Below, in pieces: positions 1 to 6,112 of a DNA stretch of 11,651 bases (the first letter of the stretch is position 1; the number at the start of each line of letters is the position of its first letter). A model generated the notes under the pieces. The model saw only the letters and a list, made by a program, of their open reading frames with translations, was not told the origin of the DNA and searched no databases. The position numbers were made by a program, and so were the translations under genes. The stretch is from Bacteroidia bacterium (GTDB lineage Bacteria; Bacteroidota; Bacteroidia; Chitinophagales; Saprospiraceae). Location: contig JAUIIF010000075.1 of NCBI GenBank assembly GCA_030431945.1, positions 1 through 11,651 on the forward strand. The letters are read 5' to 3'.

Positions 1-120
1 TAGGGCATATTGGTTACTTAGGATATCACGTATATAATCTTCCCTTTTCTCCCTTGCTCCTGATCTCCGCGCGAGAAAAAGATGCTGAGTAAGGGTGAGG
101 AGTTCTGGGCTGTCCGACAT
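1..120 (-). CDS. 5' end of an unrecognised protein (partial, runs off left edge)
   Basis: Reading leftward from an ATG at 120-118 the frame stays open for 40 codons to the window edge, starting MSDSPELLTLTQHLFLARRS and continuing with a charged stretch that ends DILSNQYAL. An in-frame TAA lies five codons upstream of the ATG, so this is the first possible ATG of the frame. The fragment looks helical and charged, with no signal peptide or known motif that I can recognise. It is divergent from the GxxExxY gene across an AT-rich spacer, which is the usual place for two divergent promoters. I do not know the family. It could be a chance open frame, since 40 codons is short, but the clean ATG plus divergent layout favours a real gene. 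Confidence 0.45.
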   Translation of the reverse strand, partial: MSDSPELLTLTQHLFLARRSGAREKREDYIRDILSNQYAL

Positions 121-229
121 CGAAAAGAATGCTTAACGCATCAAGAAAAACAACTTTCAAAAAATTTGTTTTTTTTAAAAAATAAACTTTATGTTCTACA
201 CTAGCCCCACCCACACCCTTTAACAGATT
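121..229. promoter_or_regulatory. AT-rich divergent spacer, probable promoter region for both flanking genes
   Basis: This spacer separates two divergent reading frames. It is strongly AT-rich, with runs of A and T between about 145 and 190 that include a TTTG at 165-168 on the plus strand. No clean TAnnTTTG box at a proper distance from that TTTG could be found, so the exact promoter positions are not called. The base composition contrasts sharply with the GC-rich spacers elsewhere in the window. Confidence 0.4.
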
Positions 230-679
230 ATGCAAGTCACAAATCACCTTTCGGGCGACGACCGTCCCCTCGATGAAATTACCGGTATTCTTGTCGATGA
301 AATGTACCAAACCTACCAATATTACGGTCCGGGCTTGTTTGAAAGAGTTTACGAAGCCAGTTTGGCAGGACGACTTAGGAAAAGAGGGCTATCCGTCCTA
401 AGGCAGCAACAAATTTTCATATCTGATGAATTTGTTTCCAACGAGCCTGCCTTTTTTGTTGACCTTCTCGTTGCCGGAAAAGTACTGGTTGAACTAAAAT
501 CAGTTGAAAACTTAACCAAATTCCATAAAAAGCAACTCCGAACCTACTTGAGACTGACGGACAACCTGGTTGGCCTACTAGTGAATTTTAACTGCACCTT
601 CCTTAAGGACAACATTAAACGAGTCGTGAATAACTACGAGGGAGCAATCGGATTCATCAGCTATAAAGACATCAGGTAA
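230..679 (+). CDS. GxxExxY protein (PD-(D/E)XK nuclease-like)
   Basis: A 149-residue protein of the GxxExxY family. The name-giving motif is at residues 33-45 (GPGLFERVYEASL: G35, E38, Y41). The PD-(D/E)XK-type core follows: D78 in FFVDLLV and E88-x-K90 in VELKS, then Q102 in the helix KQLRTYLRLT. All residues expected for a metal-dependent nuclease-like core are present, so nothing suggests a dead copy. The length is near the upper side of the usual 120-150. The cellular role of the family is unsettled; such genes are often found singly in variable parts of Bacteroidota genomes. Its GC content (about 40% by hand count of three lines) is well below its neighbours, which suggests transfer. No Shine-Dalgarno precedes the ATG. 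It converges with hemD. Confidence 0.9.
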   Translation: MQVTNHLSGDDRPLDEITGILVDEMYQTYQYYGPGLFERVYEASLAGRLRKRGLSVLRQQQIFISDEFVSNEPAFFVDLLVAGKVLVELKSVENLTKFHKKQLRTYLRLTDNLVGLLVNFNCTFLKDNIKRVVNNYEGAIGFISYKDIR

Positions 680-768
680 ATCATCGATACTGTCCATCTC
701 CGCATTTCTCCACTCCACTTGTCAAAGTAATGACGATAGTTGCGCCTACACTTCTTGGTATATGTCCT
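680..768. other. Convergent spacer without a recognisable terminator
   Basis: The 89 bases lie between the stop of the GxxExxY gene and the stop of hemD. I looked for a GC stem followed by a T run on either strand and saw none. Confidence 0.4.
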
Positions 769-1449
769 TTACTTAAGCTCCTCCAGTAATTTTACTAACG
801 AAGTTTCCCCCGGTGCTTCCGTCATCAGATAGGTAATGCCACGTTCTGCGAGGGCTGCGCCGGTGCTCGGCCCGATGGCGACTGTCTGAGCGCCCGTTGA
901 TAATTCCTGATGGTCCAGGTAAGCCGCTACGTTGAGCGGACTGGTGAAGACAAAAACGTCAGCAGTAATCGAGTCGGATGCGGGTACAGCCACGTTGTCG
1001 TAACAGACAGCATCCAGCACCGTGATGTGATGCTGGAGCAGGCGTTGAACGGTTTGGCGGGACTGACGTGCCCGCGGGAAAAAAACAGTTTGTCCTGTAC
1101 CAATGTCCGCAAAAGCGGCGGCCACTTCTTCCGGGCTGCCTGCTCCGACAAAGTCTGGCTCCAGCCGGCAGGCTGCTTCGCGCATGGCCCGGGCCGTACC
1201 CGGGCCCATGGCGGCGATCTTTACGGCCGGAAGACCTGGCTTCAGCATAGGTATTGAACCTGCCGCAAATTCCACGGCCCGGGGGCTGTAGAAATACCAC
1301 CAGTCGGCCTCCTCCGCTGCCGGCGGGACAAAAGCGACCTTAGAAAATTTGATCAGGGAACGGCCTTCCACCTCGTGCCCGGTTCGTTGGGCCCAGTGTA
1401 GAAGCGGACTATCGGGAGGGAGCTGACGGGAAATGAATACCTTGGACAT
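769..1449 (-). CDS. hemD: Uroporphyrinogen-III synthase
   Basis: HemD closes hydroxymethylbilane into uroporphyrinogen III with inversion of ring D, the last common step before haem, sirohaem and cobalamin branches; it is cytoplasmic. The 226-residue length fits the family (about 220-260). Recognisable pieces of this poorly conserved two-lobed protein are a strand and SPRAVEF (residues 55-61) in lobe one, AAMGPGTARAM (79-89), FFPRARQSR (123-131) entering the second lobe, FTSPLNVAAYL (168-178) and AIGPSTGAALAERG (191-204), whose Ser/Thr-rich loops line the substrate cleft. The gene starts at an ATG with no Shine-Dalgarno. It lies 69 bases downstream of the NYN-CSD gene on the same strand; a TAAATTTA sequence at 1480-1487 is a weak candidate for its own -7 box, so it may be read alone or together with that gene. 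No other haem gene is in the window. Confidence 0.87.
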   Translation of the reverse strand: MSKVFISRQLPPDSPLLHWAQRTGHEVEGRSLIKFSKVAFVPPAAEEADWWYFYSPRAVEFAAGSIPMLKPGLPAVKIAAMGPGTARAMREAACRLEPDFVGAGSPEEVAAAFADIGTGQTVFFPRARQSRQTVQRLLQHHITVLDAVCYDNVAVPASDSITADVFVFTSPLNVAAYLDHQELSTGAQTVAIGPSTGAALAERGITYLMTEAPGETSLVKLLEELK

Positions 1450-1479
1450 GGGATGCAGGTAATTAGTATCGGGGGACCC

Positions 1480-1487
1480 TAAATTTA
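1480..1487 (-). promoter_or_regulatory. Weak candidate -7 box for hemD
   Basis: TAAATTTA on the minus strand matches the Bacteroidota -7 consensus TAnnTTTG at seven of eight bases and sits 30 bases ahead of the hemD ATG. No convincing -33 TTTG was found upstream. The word is palindromic, so its orientation is not informative. Confidence 0.25.
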
Positions 1488-1518
1488 GCGCCAGGTTCCC
1501 GGCTGGTGAAATGGGTTG

Positions 1519-2469
1519 CTACTCCTCTTCCAGCAGCTTCACGTCCACCGCGACCAACTGGCCCTTCTCATTATGCGTCAGGGTGAAGGCCACGTGGTCA
1601 TCCACGTAGAGTTCGCTGAAGTCGACATTTTCCACCGTCGTATGGTGGAAGAAAAGGTTATTCGGCGGGTACTTGATGAAGCCATAACCATTCTTAAGGC
1701 TGAAGATTTCGCTTTCCATCCGGTCGCCCACCTCGCCTTCCGTAGGTTCTTCGAACTCGACCACGGCGGCGGCATTCTTTTTCTTGGGGGCATCGGTTCC
1801 CCCTTTTTTATCGGCATTACTGATTACAAAAAGATCGTCCACCAGGATTTTCTCCCCGGCGGTACGGGGCTCATCGATGATCCGGTTCATCATGATGGGG
1901 TGACTGGCTTCCTCCAGCAGGTCCTGGCTCGTCCGGGTAACCATCTGCGACCCGTTGTCGGTCGTAAACTCGAAATCCCAGGCCAGGATGACGACCCGGG
2001 TACCGAGGGCGTGCAGTTTGCGGACCAGTGGTACGTAGTCGCCATCGGACGCAATCAGAACCACGACGTCCAGCTTACGGAGCAAGGCCGATTCATAGGC
2101 CTCCAGGGCAAACCAGACGTCAATTCCTTTTTCGCCACGGCGGCCGGAGGCGCCGCTGCGCAGCGGATTGTAATGGGTCGTAACCCCACTGCTCATCAGG
2201 ATATCATCGAAAACACGGTCGTAGTATAAAACAGAACCCCGCTGTTGGGCTTCGGTCGCATTCAGGCGACCCCGAAAGTAGTGGCTGTCCACAATTTTGG
2301 CCATACCCGGGCGGCCTTCATCCTGGCTGATTCGCGCTTCAATGAAGCGGTGCAGGCCGGCAATGCTCAGCCGCGCCCGGCGGGGATGATCGTAGTTGTA
2401 AAAGTTGGAAACGTGGAGAAAGTAATTACCGTCGTAAAAAACGCCGATTTTGGTCAGGCGATCACTCAT
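1519..2469 (-). CDS. NYN-domain (PIN-like) nuclease fused to a C-terminal cold-shock domain
   Basis: A 316-residue protein in two parts. Residues 5-200 are an NYN/DUF88 (LabA-like) domain of the PIN nuclease superfamily, with the acidic metal-site residues in the expected places: D13 in FYDGNYF, D117 in EKGIDVWFALEAYE, and D142/D144 in ASDGDYVPLVRKL. Residues 200-248 are a charged linker. Residues 249-313 are a cold-shock (OB) domain: NGYGFIKY (260-267) corresponds to RNP1 and NLFFHHT (271-277) to RNP2, with a VDDHVAFTL strand afterward. NYN domains are typically RNases and CSDs bind single-stranded RNA or DNA, so an RNA-binding endoribonuclease is the natural reading; the target is unknown. 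Other reading: a regulator whose NYN site binds rather than cuts. A perfect -7 box lies upstream. The gene is divergent from the class A PBP gene. Confidence 0.88.
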   Translation of the reverse strand: MSDRLTKIGVFYDGNYFLHVSNFYNYDHPRRARLSIAGLHRFIEARISQDEGRPGMAKIVDSHYFRGRLNATEAQQRGSVLYYDRVFDDILMSSGVTTHYNPLRSGASGRRGEKGIDVWFALEAYESALLRKLDVVVLIASDGDYVPLVRKLHALGTRVVILAWDFEFTTDNGSQMVTRTSQDLLEEASHPIMMNRIIDEPRTAGEKILVDDLFVISNADKKGGTDAPKKKNAAAVVEFEEPTEGEVGDRMESEIFSLKNGYGFIKYPPNNLFFHHTTVENVDFSELYVDDHVAFTLTHNEKGQLVAVDVKLLEEE

Positions 2470-2508
2470 ACTGGCTATGTTCTATTCGTATTATAAATTT
2501 TGCTCCTA

Positions 2509-2524
2509 TGTGGAACGGACCACA
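2509..2524 (-). other. Small hairpin overlapping the predicted start of the NYN-CSD transcript
   Basis: TGTGG and CCACA form a perfect 5-bp stem with a 6-base loop (TCCGTT on the minus strand). It begins within the last bases of the -7 box, so any effect would be on initiation or on the 5' end of the RNA. Confidence 0.35.
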
Positions 2525-2530
2525 AAGGTA
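2523..2530 (-). promoter_or_regulatory. Bacteroidota -7 box for the NYN-CSD gene
   Basis: TACCTTTG on the minus strand is an exact match to TAnnTTTG and lies 53 bases ahead of the ATG at 2469. No clear TTTG -33 element was found at the usual 19-21 base distance, only a T-rich stretch. Transcription should start near 2516. Confidence 0.55.
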
Positions 2531-2598
2531 CGGAGAATAGAAAAAGCGGAGAATTGATTTTGAATACCCTGTCTTTGCCTGCTCTTGCGGGTAACCTG

Positions 2599-2620
2599 GT
2601 TTGCACCAGCGGCCGCGCCC
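2599..2620 (+). repeat. Dispersed intergenic repeat, copy A
   Basis: A 22-base copy whose core is GCACCAGCGGCCGCGCC (2603-2619). It agrees with the reversed copy B at 7560-7581 in 21 of 22 bases and with copy C at 8494-8515 in 18 of 22. The left part also forms a small hairpin, CTGGT-TTGC-ACCAG (2596-2609), that the other copies lack. It lies about 150 bases ahead of the PBP start codon. Function unknown. Confidence 0.7.
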
Positions 2621-2722
2621 GGAATGCCCTTCGCCGCCTTACAAATCCGGAACAATCAAGGGCAAATACTGGTTTGATGGCCGCGAATTCTCCTGCAGGT
2701 TCGGCTTCCCGTTTTTTATACC

Positions 2723-2730
2723 GAACTTAG
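2723..2730 (+). promoter_or_regulatory. Weak candidate -7 box for the class A PBP gene
   Basis: GAACTTAG resembles TAACTTAG ahead of nth and deviates from TAnnTTTG at three bases. It is followed by CCCCCGTTACG and would give a 5' leader of roughly 35 bases. A -33 element is not evident. Confidence 0.25.
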
Positions 2731-2772
2731 CCCCCGTTACGTTAAGGTAGCAGCAGTATTAAGTACACATTC

Positions 2773-5340
2773 ATGTCCAGGATCAAAGAATTCTTTCTCG
2801 GAAACATCACTAACGAAGGCCACCGCAAGACCATTACCTGGCTGTGGCGGCTCGTCTTCTTGTCTCCGGTCTTATTCGTTCTCTTCTTCGTCGGGTTAAG
2901 TTTTACCAACCTGCCCTCGGTCGTGGAACTGGAGAACCCGAAAAACAACGAAGCCAGCCGCATCCTGGCTAATGACGGTTCCGTGCTGGGCCGTTACTTC
3001 CTCGAAAACCGCGTCATGGTCGATTTCAGCGACCTCGGCCCACACCTGGAAGCGGCCCTGGTGGCGACGGAAGACGAACGTTACTACGAGCACAGTGGTA
3101 TTGACTGGCGGGCGCTGGCGCGCGCCATCGTTAAAACCGGCATCCTTCGCCAGAAAGCCTCCGGTGGCGGCTCCACCATCACGCAGCAGCTTGCCCGCTT
3201 GCTCTTTACCGAAGGGGGACGAAGTGACCGAAGCAGCGTGGCCGTTTACCAGAAGCTCCGCGAATGGCTCATATCCGTGCAGCTGGAGCGCAAGTACACC
3301 AAGCAGGAGATCATGGCGATGTACCTGAATCGGTACGACTTCATCAATGGCGCCCAGGGTATCCGGGCCGCCAGTGAAAACTACTTTGGAGGCAAGCGCC
3401 CCAATGAGCTGGAAGTGCAAGAAGCGGCGATGCTCGTCGGGATGCTGAAAAACTCCTCTTACTACAACCCCCTTTCGCGCCCCGAACTGGTCAAAGAGCG
3501 CCGCAACACGGTACTCTACCAGATGAAGCGCAACGGCAAACTCAGCCAGGCGGAATACGACCGGCTTACGGCCTTACCGCTGGGCATCAACTTTTCCATC
3601 CAGAAGCACGATGACGGGCCAGCGCCCTACTTCCGGATGGTCCTGAAGGAGGAGGCCAAGAAAATACTGAGCCAGGAACGCTACCTGAAAACAAACGGTG
3701 AGCGCTACAACATTGACCTGGACGGGCTGACGCTTTACACGACGATTGACCCGTACATGCAAAAGCACGCTGAAGAGGAGGCCGTAAAACACATGGCTAA
3801 ATTGCAAAAAGAATACTTCCGCCACTGGCGCAATGAGGACCCCTGGACCTACACCAGCCCCGTAAGCAAAACGGAGACGAGTGTCGAGTACCGGGAGGAA
3901 AGCCTGCAGCGGGACATCCGCCGGTCAGACCGCTACCAGCGGTTACGGGACCTGATCCTGACGGACGCCATCAGCAAAGCTAACGAAACCAGCGACGTTA
4001 CCTTCCATACCGATGACCGGGAGATCGACCGGATGTACCGGGAGGAAAAAGACGGGGGCGTCTTCTCCGATCTCCTGCGCCGCAAGCTGATCGGGAACGC
4101 CCTGGCCAGCGACTACAAGAAAGTGATGAAGGGCCCCGCCTGGCCGGCGCTGAAAACCGCCTGGGAAAAGCTCCAGACCCGGGTGGAGGAAGACTTTGAC
4201 AAGCCCGTAAAGATGCGTGTCTTTACCTACGATAACGCCCGGATGGAAAAGGACACGACGATGACGCCCCTCGACAGTGTGCGGTATCACAAGATGATCC
4301 TGCAGATTGGCAGCATGTCCGTCGAACCGACCACGGGCTACGTGCGCACCTGGATCGGAGGGTCAAACTTCAAGTGGTTCCAGTTTGACCACGTAACGAC
4401 AAAGCGGCAGGTGGGTTCTACGTTCAAGCCCCTGATCTACGCTACCTCGGTTGACCTGCGCGGCATCAGCCCCTGCTTCGAGGTACTCGACGCGCCGGTG
4501 ACGATTGCCCCCGGCGATGGCAGCTTCTACCTCCGCGAAGCCTGGACTCCCCGCAATGCTAACGACAACTACAGTGGCAACTTCATGAACCTGTACCACG
4601 GGCTGAAAAACTCGGTCAACACCGTTTCCGCCTACCTGATGCAGGAACTGGGGTCTACCGAACCCGTCCGTACCCTGGCGGAGAACATGGGCATCCCCAA
4701 AAGTGAGGTGCCCGATGCGCCCTCCATCGCCCTCGGTTCCGTCGACCTTACCGTGCAGCAGATGACGGGTGCCTATACCACTTTTGGCAACAACGGCATC
4801 TTCAACAAACCCGTCTTCCTGACCAAGATCGAAGACCGGACCGGTCGGGTGATCTACGAATACGTTCCGGAGGAACGCCGGGCCATCAGCCCGGCAGCCA
4901 ACTTTGTGATGGTCCGGATGCTGCAGCAAGCCTCCGTCGGAGCCCTGGGCGGTGTCAAAGGACCAATCGGTGGCAAGACGGGTACGACGAATGACCAGAC
5001 CGACGGCTGGTACATGGGCCTTACGCCGGAACTGGTGGTCGGCACCTGGGTAGGTGGCGATGACCGCTGGCAGCGCTTCCGCAGCCTCTCCTACGGTAGT
5101 GGGGCTCACATGGCCAAGCCTTTTTTCCGCGAATTCGTCAAGGCTGCACAAAGTGATGAAAGAATAGCCTGGAATACGGAACGGGACTTCTACCGCCCCC
5201 GTGGAGACCTCGGCATCGAGCTTGATTGTGCTGCTTATTCCAGCGGCGACAATGATGACGTGCTGGAGGCCCGTGACTCCCTGCTGTTGCCCGACGATCC
5301 GTTCGGTGGCGGCGGCATCAATAATGACCCGGACTTCTAG
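2773..5340 (+). CDS. Class A penicillin-binding protein (PBP1A-type bifunctional transglycosylase/transpeptidase)
   Basis: An 855-residue membrane-anchored peptidoglycan synthase. After a short cytoplasmic tail a single membrane segment (about 25-45) anchors it with the rest in the periplasm. GT51 domain, about 70-250: EDERYYEHSG with catalytic-type E100, GGSTITQQLARLL (132-144), and KYTKQEIMAMYLNR (174-187). Transpeptidase, about 505-800: SxxK as STFK (S549, K552), SxN as SVN (614-616), and KTGTTN (735-740). Between them, residues 335-505 form a long charged, helical insert. The protein polymerises lipid II and crosslinks stem peptides. At the position of the second GT51 glutamate (ILE-x-YLN in many family members) there is A182. 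The C-terminus is a short Gly/Asp/Asn-rich tail. ATG start without Shine-Dalgarno; ends nine bases before the stop of the convergent PAP2 gene. Confidence 0.95.
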   Translation: MSRIKEFFLGNITNEGHRKTITWLWRLVFLSPVLFVLFFVGLSFTNLPSVVELENPKNNEASRILANDGSVLGRYFLENRVMVDFSDLGPHLEAALVATEDERYYEHSGIDWRALARAIVKTGILRQKASGGGSTITQQLARLLFTEGGRSDRSSVAVYQKLREWLISVQLERKYTKQEIMAMYLNRYDFINGAQGIRAASENYFGGKRPNELEVQEAAMLVGMLKNSSYYNPLSRPELVKERRNTVLYQMKRNGKLSQAEYDRLTALPLGINFSIQKHDDGPAPYFRMVLKEEAKKILSQERYLKTNGERYNIDLDGLTLYTTIDPYMQKHAEEEAVKHMAKLQKEYFRHWRNEDPWTYTSPVSKTETSVEYREESLQRDIRRSDRYQRLRDLILTDAISKANETSDVTFHTDDREIDRMYREEKDGGVFSDLLRRKLIGNALASDYKKVMKGPAWPALKTAWEKLQTRVEEDFDKPVKMRVFTYDNARMEKDTTMTPLDSVRYHKMILQIGSMSVEPTTGYVRTWIGGSNFKWFQFDHVTTKRQVGSTFKPLIYATSVDLRGISPCFEVLDAPVTIAPGDGSFYLREAWTPRNANDNYSGNFMNLYHGLKNSVNTVSAYLMQELGSTEPVRTLAENMGIPKSEVPDAPSIALGSVDLTVQQMTGAYTTFGNNGIFNKPVFLTKIEDRTGRVIYEYVPEERRAISPAANFVMVRMLQQASVGALGGVKGPIGGKTGTTNDQTDGWYMGLTPELVVGTWVGGDDRWQRFRSLSYGSGAHMAKPFFREFVKAAQSDERIAWNTERDFYRPRGDLGIELDCAAYSSGDNDDVLEARDSLLLPDDPFGGGGINNDPDF

Positions 5341-5349
5341 AACTGGCCA

Positions 5350-5913
5350 TCAGCCCTCCCCAATCGCCTCCTGGCCCGCCCATTTTCGGTACATCCGTAC
5401 CCCCAGCCAGGCGAGGCCACTGCCCAGGAGTGCCCCCGCCAGAATATCGCCCGGGTAATGTTTCCCGACGTAGACTTGTGCCAGGGCAATACTGGCAGCC
5501 CAGAGCAAGATACCGAGGCGCCAGCCCACTGCCTGGCCCCTGAGCCAGGTAAGGCTCAGGAAAGTGGCCAGCGCGAAATGATTGGTAGCGTGGTTGGAAG
5601 GGAAACTGAATTTACCGCCACAGCCAACCAGAAGACGGGCGTGGTCAGCGACGGAAGGCTCCGCACAGGGGCGCAGGCGCCCGATCCAGGGCTTCAGGAA
5701 AGAAGCCGCCAGCTGGTCAGCCGCCGCAAGCGTCACGGCAATGGCAAGCAACAACCACCAGGTTTTTTTCCAGCCGTACGCACGGTAGAGCAACACCAGC
5801 ATCAGGAGATACAGCGGAATCCAGGTGGTCTTTTCCCGGTAAATGGGCAAGACGGCGTCCAGGAAAGGGTTGGCCAGGTCCTGGTTGATGAAATCAAACA
5901 GTGTGATATCCAT
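5350..5913 (-). CDS. PAP2-family membrane phosphatase
   Basis: The frame is open from 6057, but the start is placed at the ATG at 5913 because the upstream part would cover a good promoter and lacks family character; this gives 187 residues. Membrane segments lie around 31-46, 51-72, 112-125, 132-150 and 157-174. PAP2 signatures: C1 as K74-x6-R81-P82, C2 as PSNH (105-108, usually PSGH), and C3 as AQVYVGKHYPGD with H152 and D156. In C3 the usual Ser-Arg pair is Ala-Gln (A145, Q146), a notable change because that Arg normally contacts phosphate. Such proteins remove phosphate from lipid phosphates or undecaprenyl pyrophosphate; the neighbouring PBP makes a role in lipid-carrier recycling plausible but unproven. 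Convergent with the PBP gene, 9-base gap. Confidence 0.88.
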   Translation of the reverse strand: MDITLFDFINQDLANPFLDAVLPIYREKTTWIPLYLLMLVLLYRAYGWKKTWWLLLAIAVTLAAADQLAASFLKPWIGRLRPCAEPSVADHARLLVGCGGKFSFPSNHATNHFALATFLSLTWLRGQAVGWRLGILLWAASIALAQVYVGKHYPGDILAGALLGSGLAWLGVRMYRKWAGQEAIGEG

Positions 5914-5932
5914 GGATTGCGGGTTGTGCGGG

Positions 5933-5940
5933 CAAAAGTA
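5933..5940 (-). promoter_or_regulatory. Bacteroidota -7 box for the PAP2 gene
   Basis: TACTTTTG on the minus strand matches TAnnTTTG exactly, 20 bases ahead of the ATG at 5913, giving a leader of about a dozen bases. It decides the start: the longer open frame to 6057 would place this promoter inside the gene. No clear -33 TTTG. Confidence 0.55.
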
Positions 5941-5961
5941 CGTCAGCCGCCGGTGATGCCT

Positions 5962-5981
5962 TACCTTCGCCCCGCACGGGG
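5962..5981 (+). promoter_or_regulatory. Candidate glmM promoter with start-site hairpin
   Basis: TACCTTCG (5962-5969) matches TAnnTTTG with one mismatch and is followed at once by CCCC-GCAC-GGGG (5970-5981), a 4-bp GC stem. If used, it gives a leader of about 135 bases to the TTG start of glmM. It is back to back with the PAP2 promoter, which lies only about 22 bases away. No -33 element was identified. Confidence 0.3.
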
Positions 5982-6112
5982 AAAGGCAATCGCAAGATCG
6001 CTCGACGGCCGAAGCGCGAAGACTTTTCCGGCGGCAATAATCAGCTGCTGCCTGCACCTGCTGGTCAACGATGCCACTTCCTCCTGATTAACCCTTCAAA
6101 AACATCCTTCTT

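Larger units (their letters stand above)
2470..2772. other. 303-base divergent spacer between NYN-CSD and PBP genes
   Basis: The left part carries the minus-strand promoter of the NYN-CSD gene. The middle holds copy A of the GCACCNGCGGCCGCGCC repeat. The right part holds a possible weak promoter for the PBP gene. A plus-strand open frame from 2500 to 2730 exists, but it resembles no protein I know, and part of its coding capacity comes from the repeat, so no gene is called. Confidence 0.5.

Noticed and set aside
1516..2229. 237-codon plus-strand frame opposite the NYN-CSD gene
   Set aside because: Complement of well-supported coding sequence; no recognisable domain.
2677..2699. Cloning-linker-like look of GGCCGCGAATTC followed by CCTGCAGG
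   Set aside because: Restriction-site words occur by chance in GC-rich DNA; no vector sequence surrounds them and the flanks are ordinary spacer.
4363..5151. 262-codon minus-strand frame opposite the transpeptidase domain
   Set aside because: Shadow of the class A PBP coding sequence, no motifs.
5914..6057. 48-residue N-terminal extension of the PAP2 protein
   Set aside because: It lacks family character and would span an exact TAnnTTTG box placed just ahead of the internal ATG at 5913.
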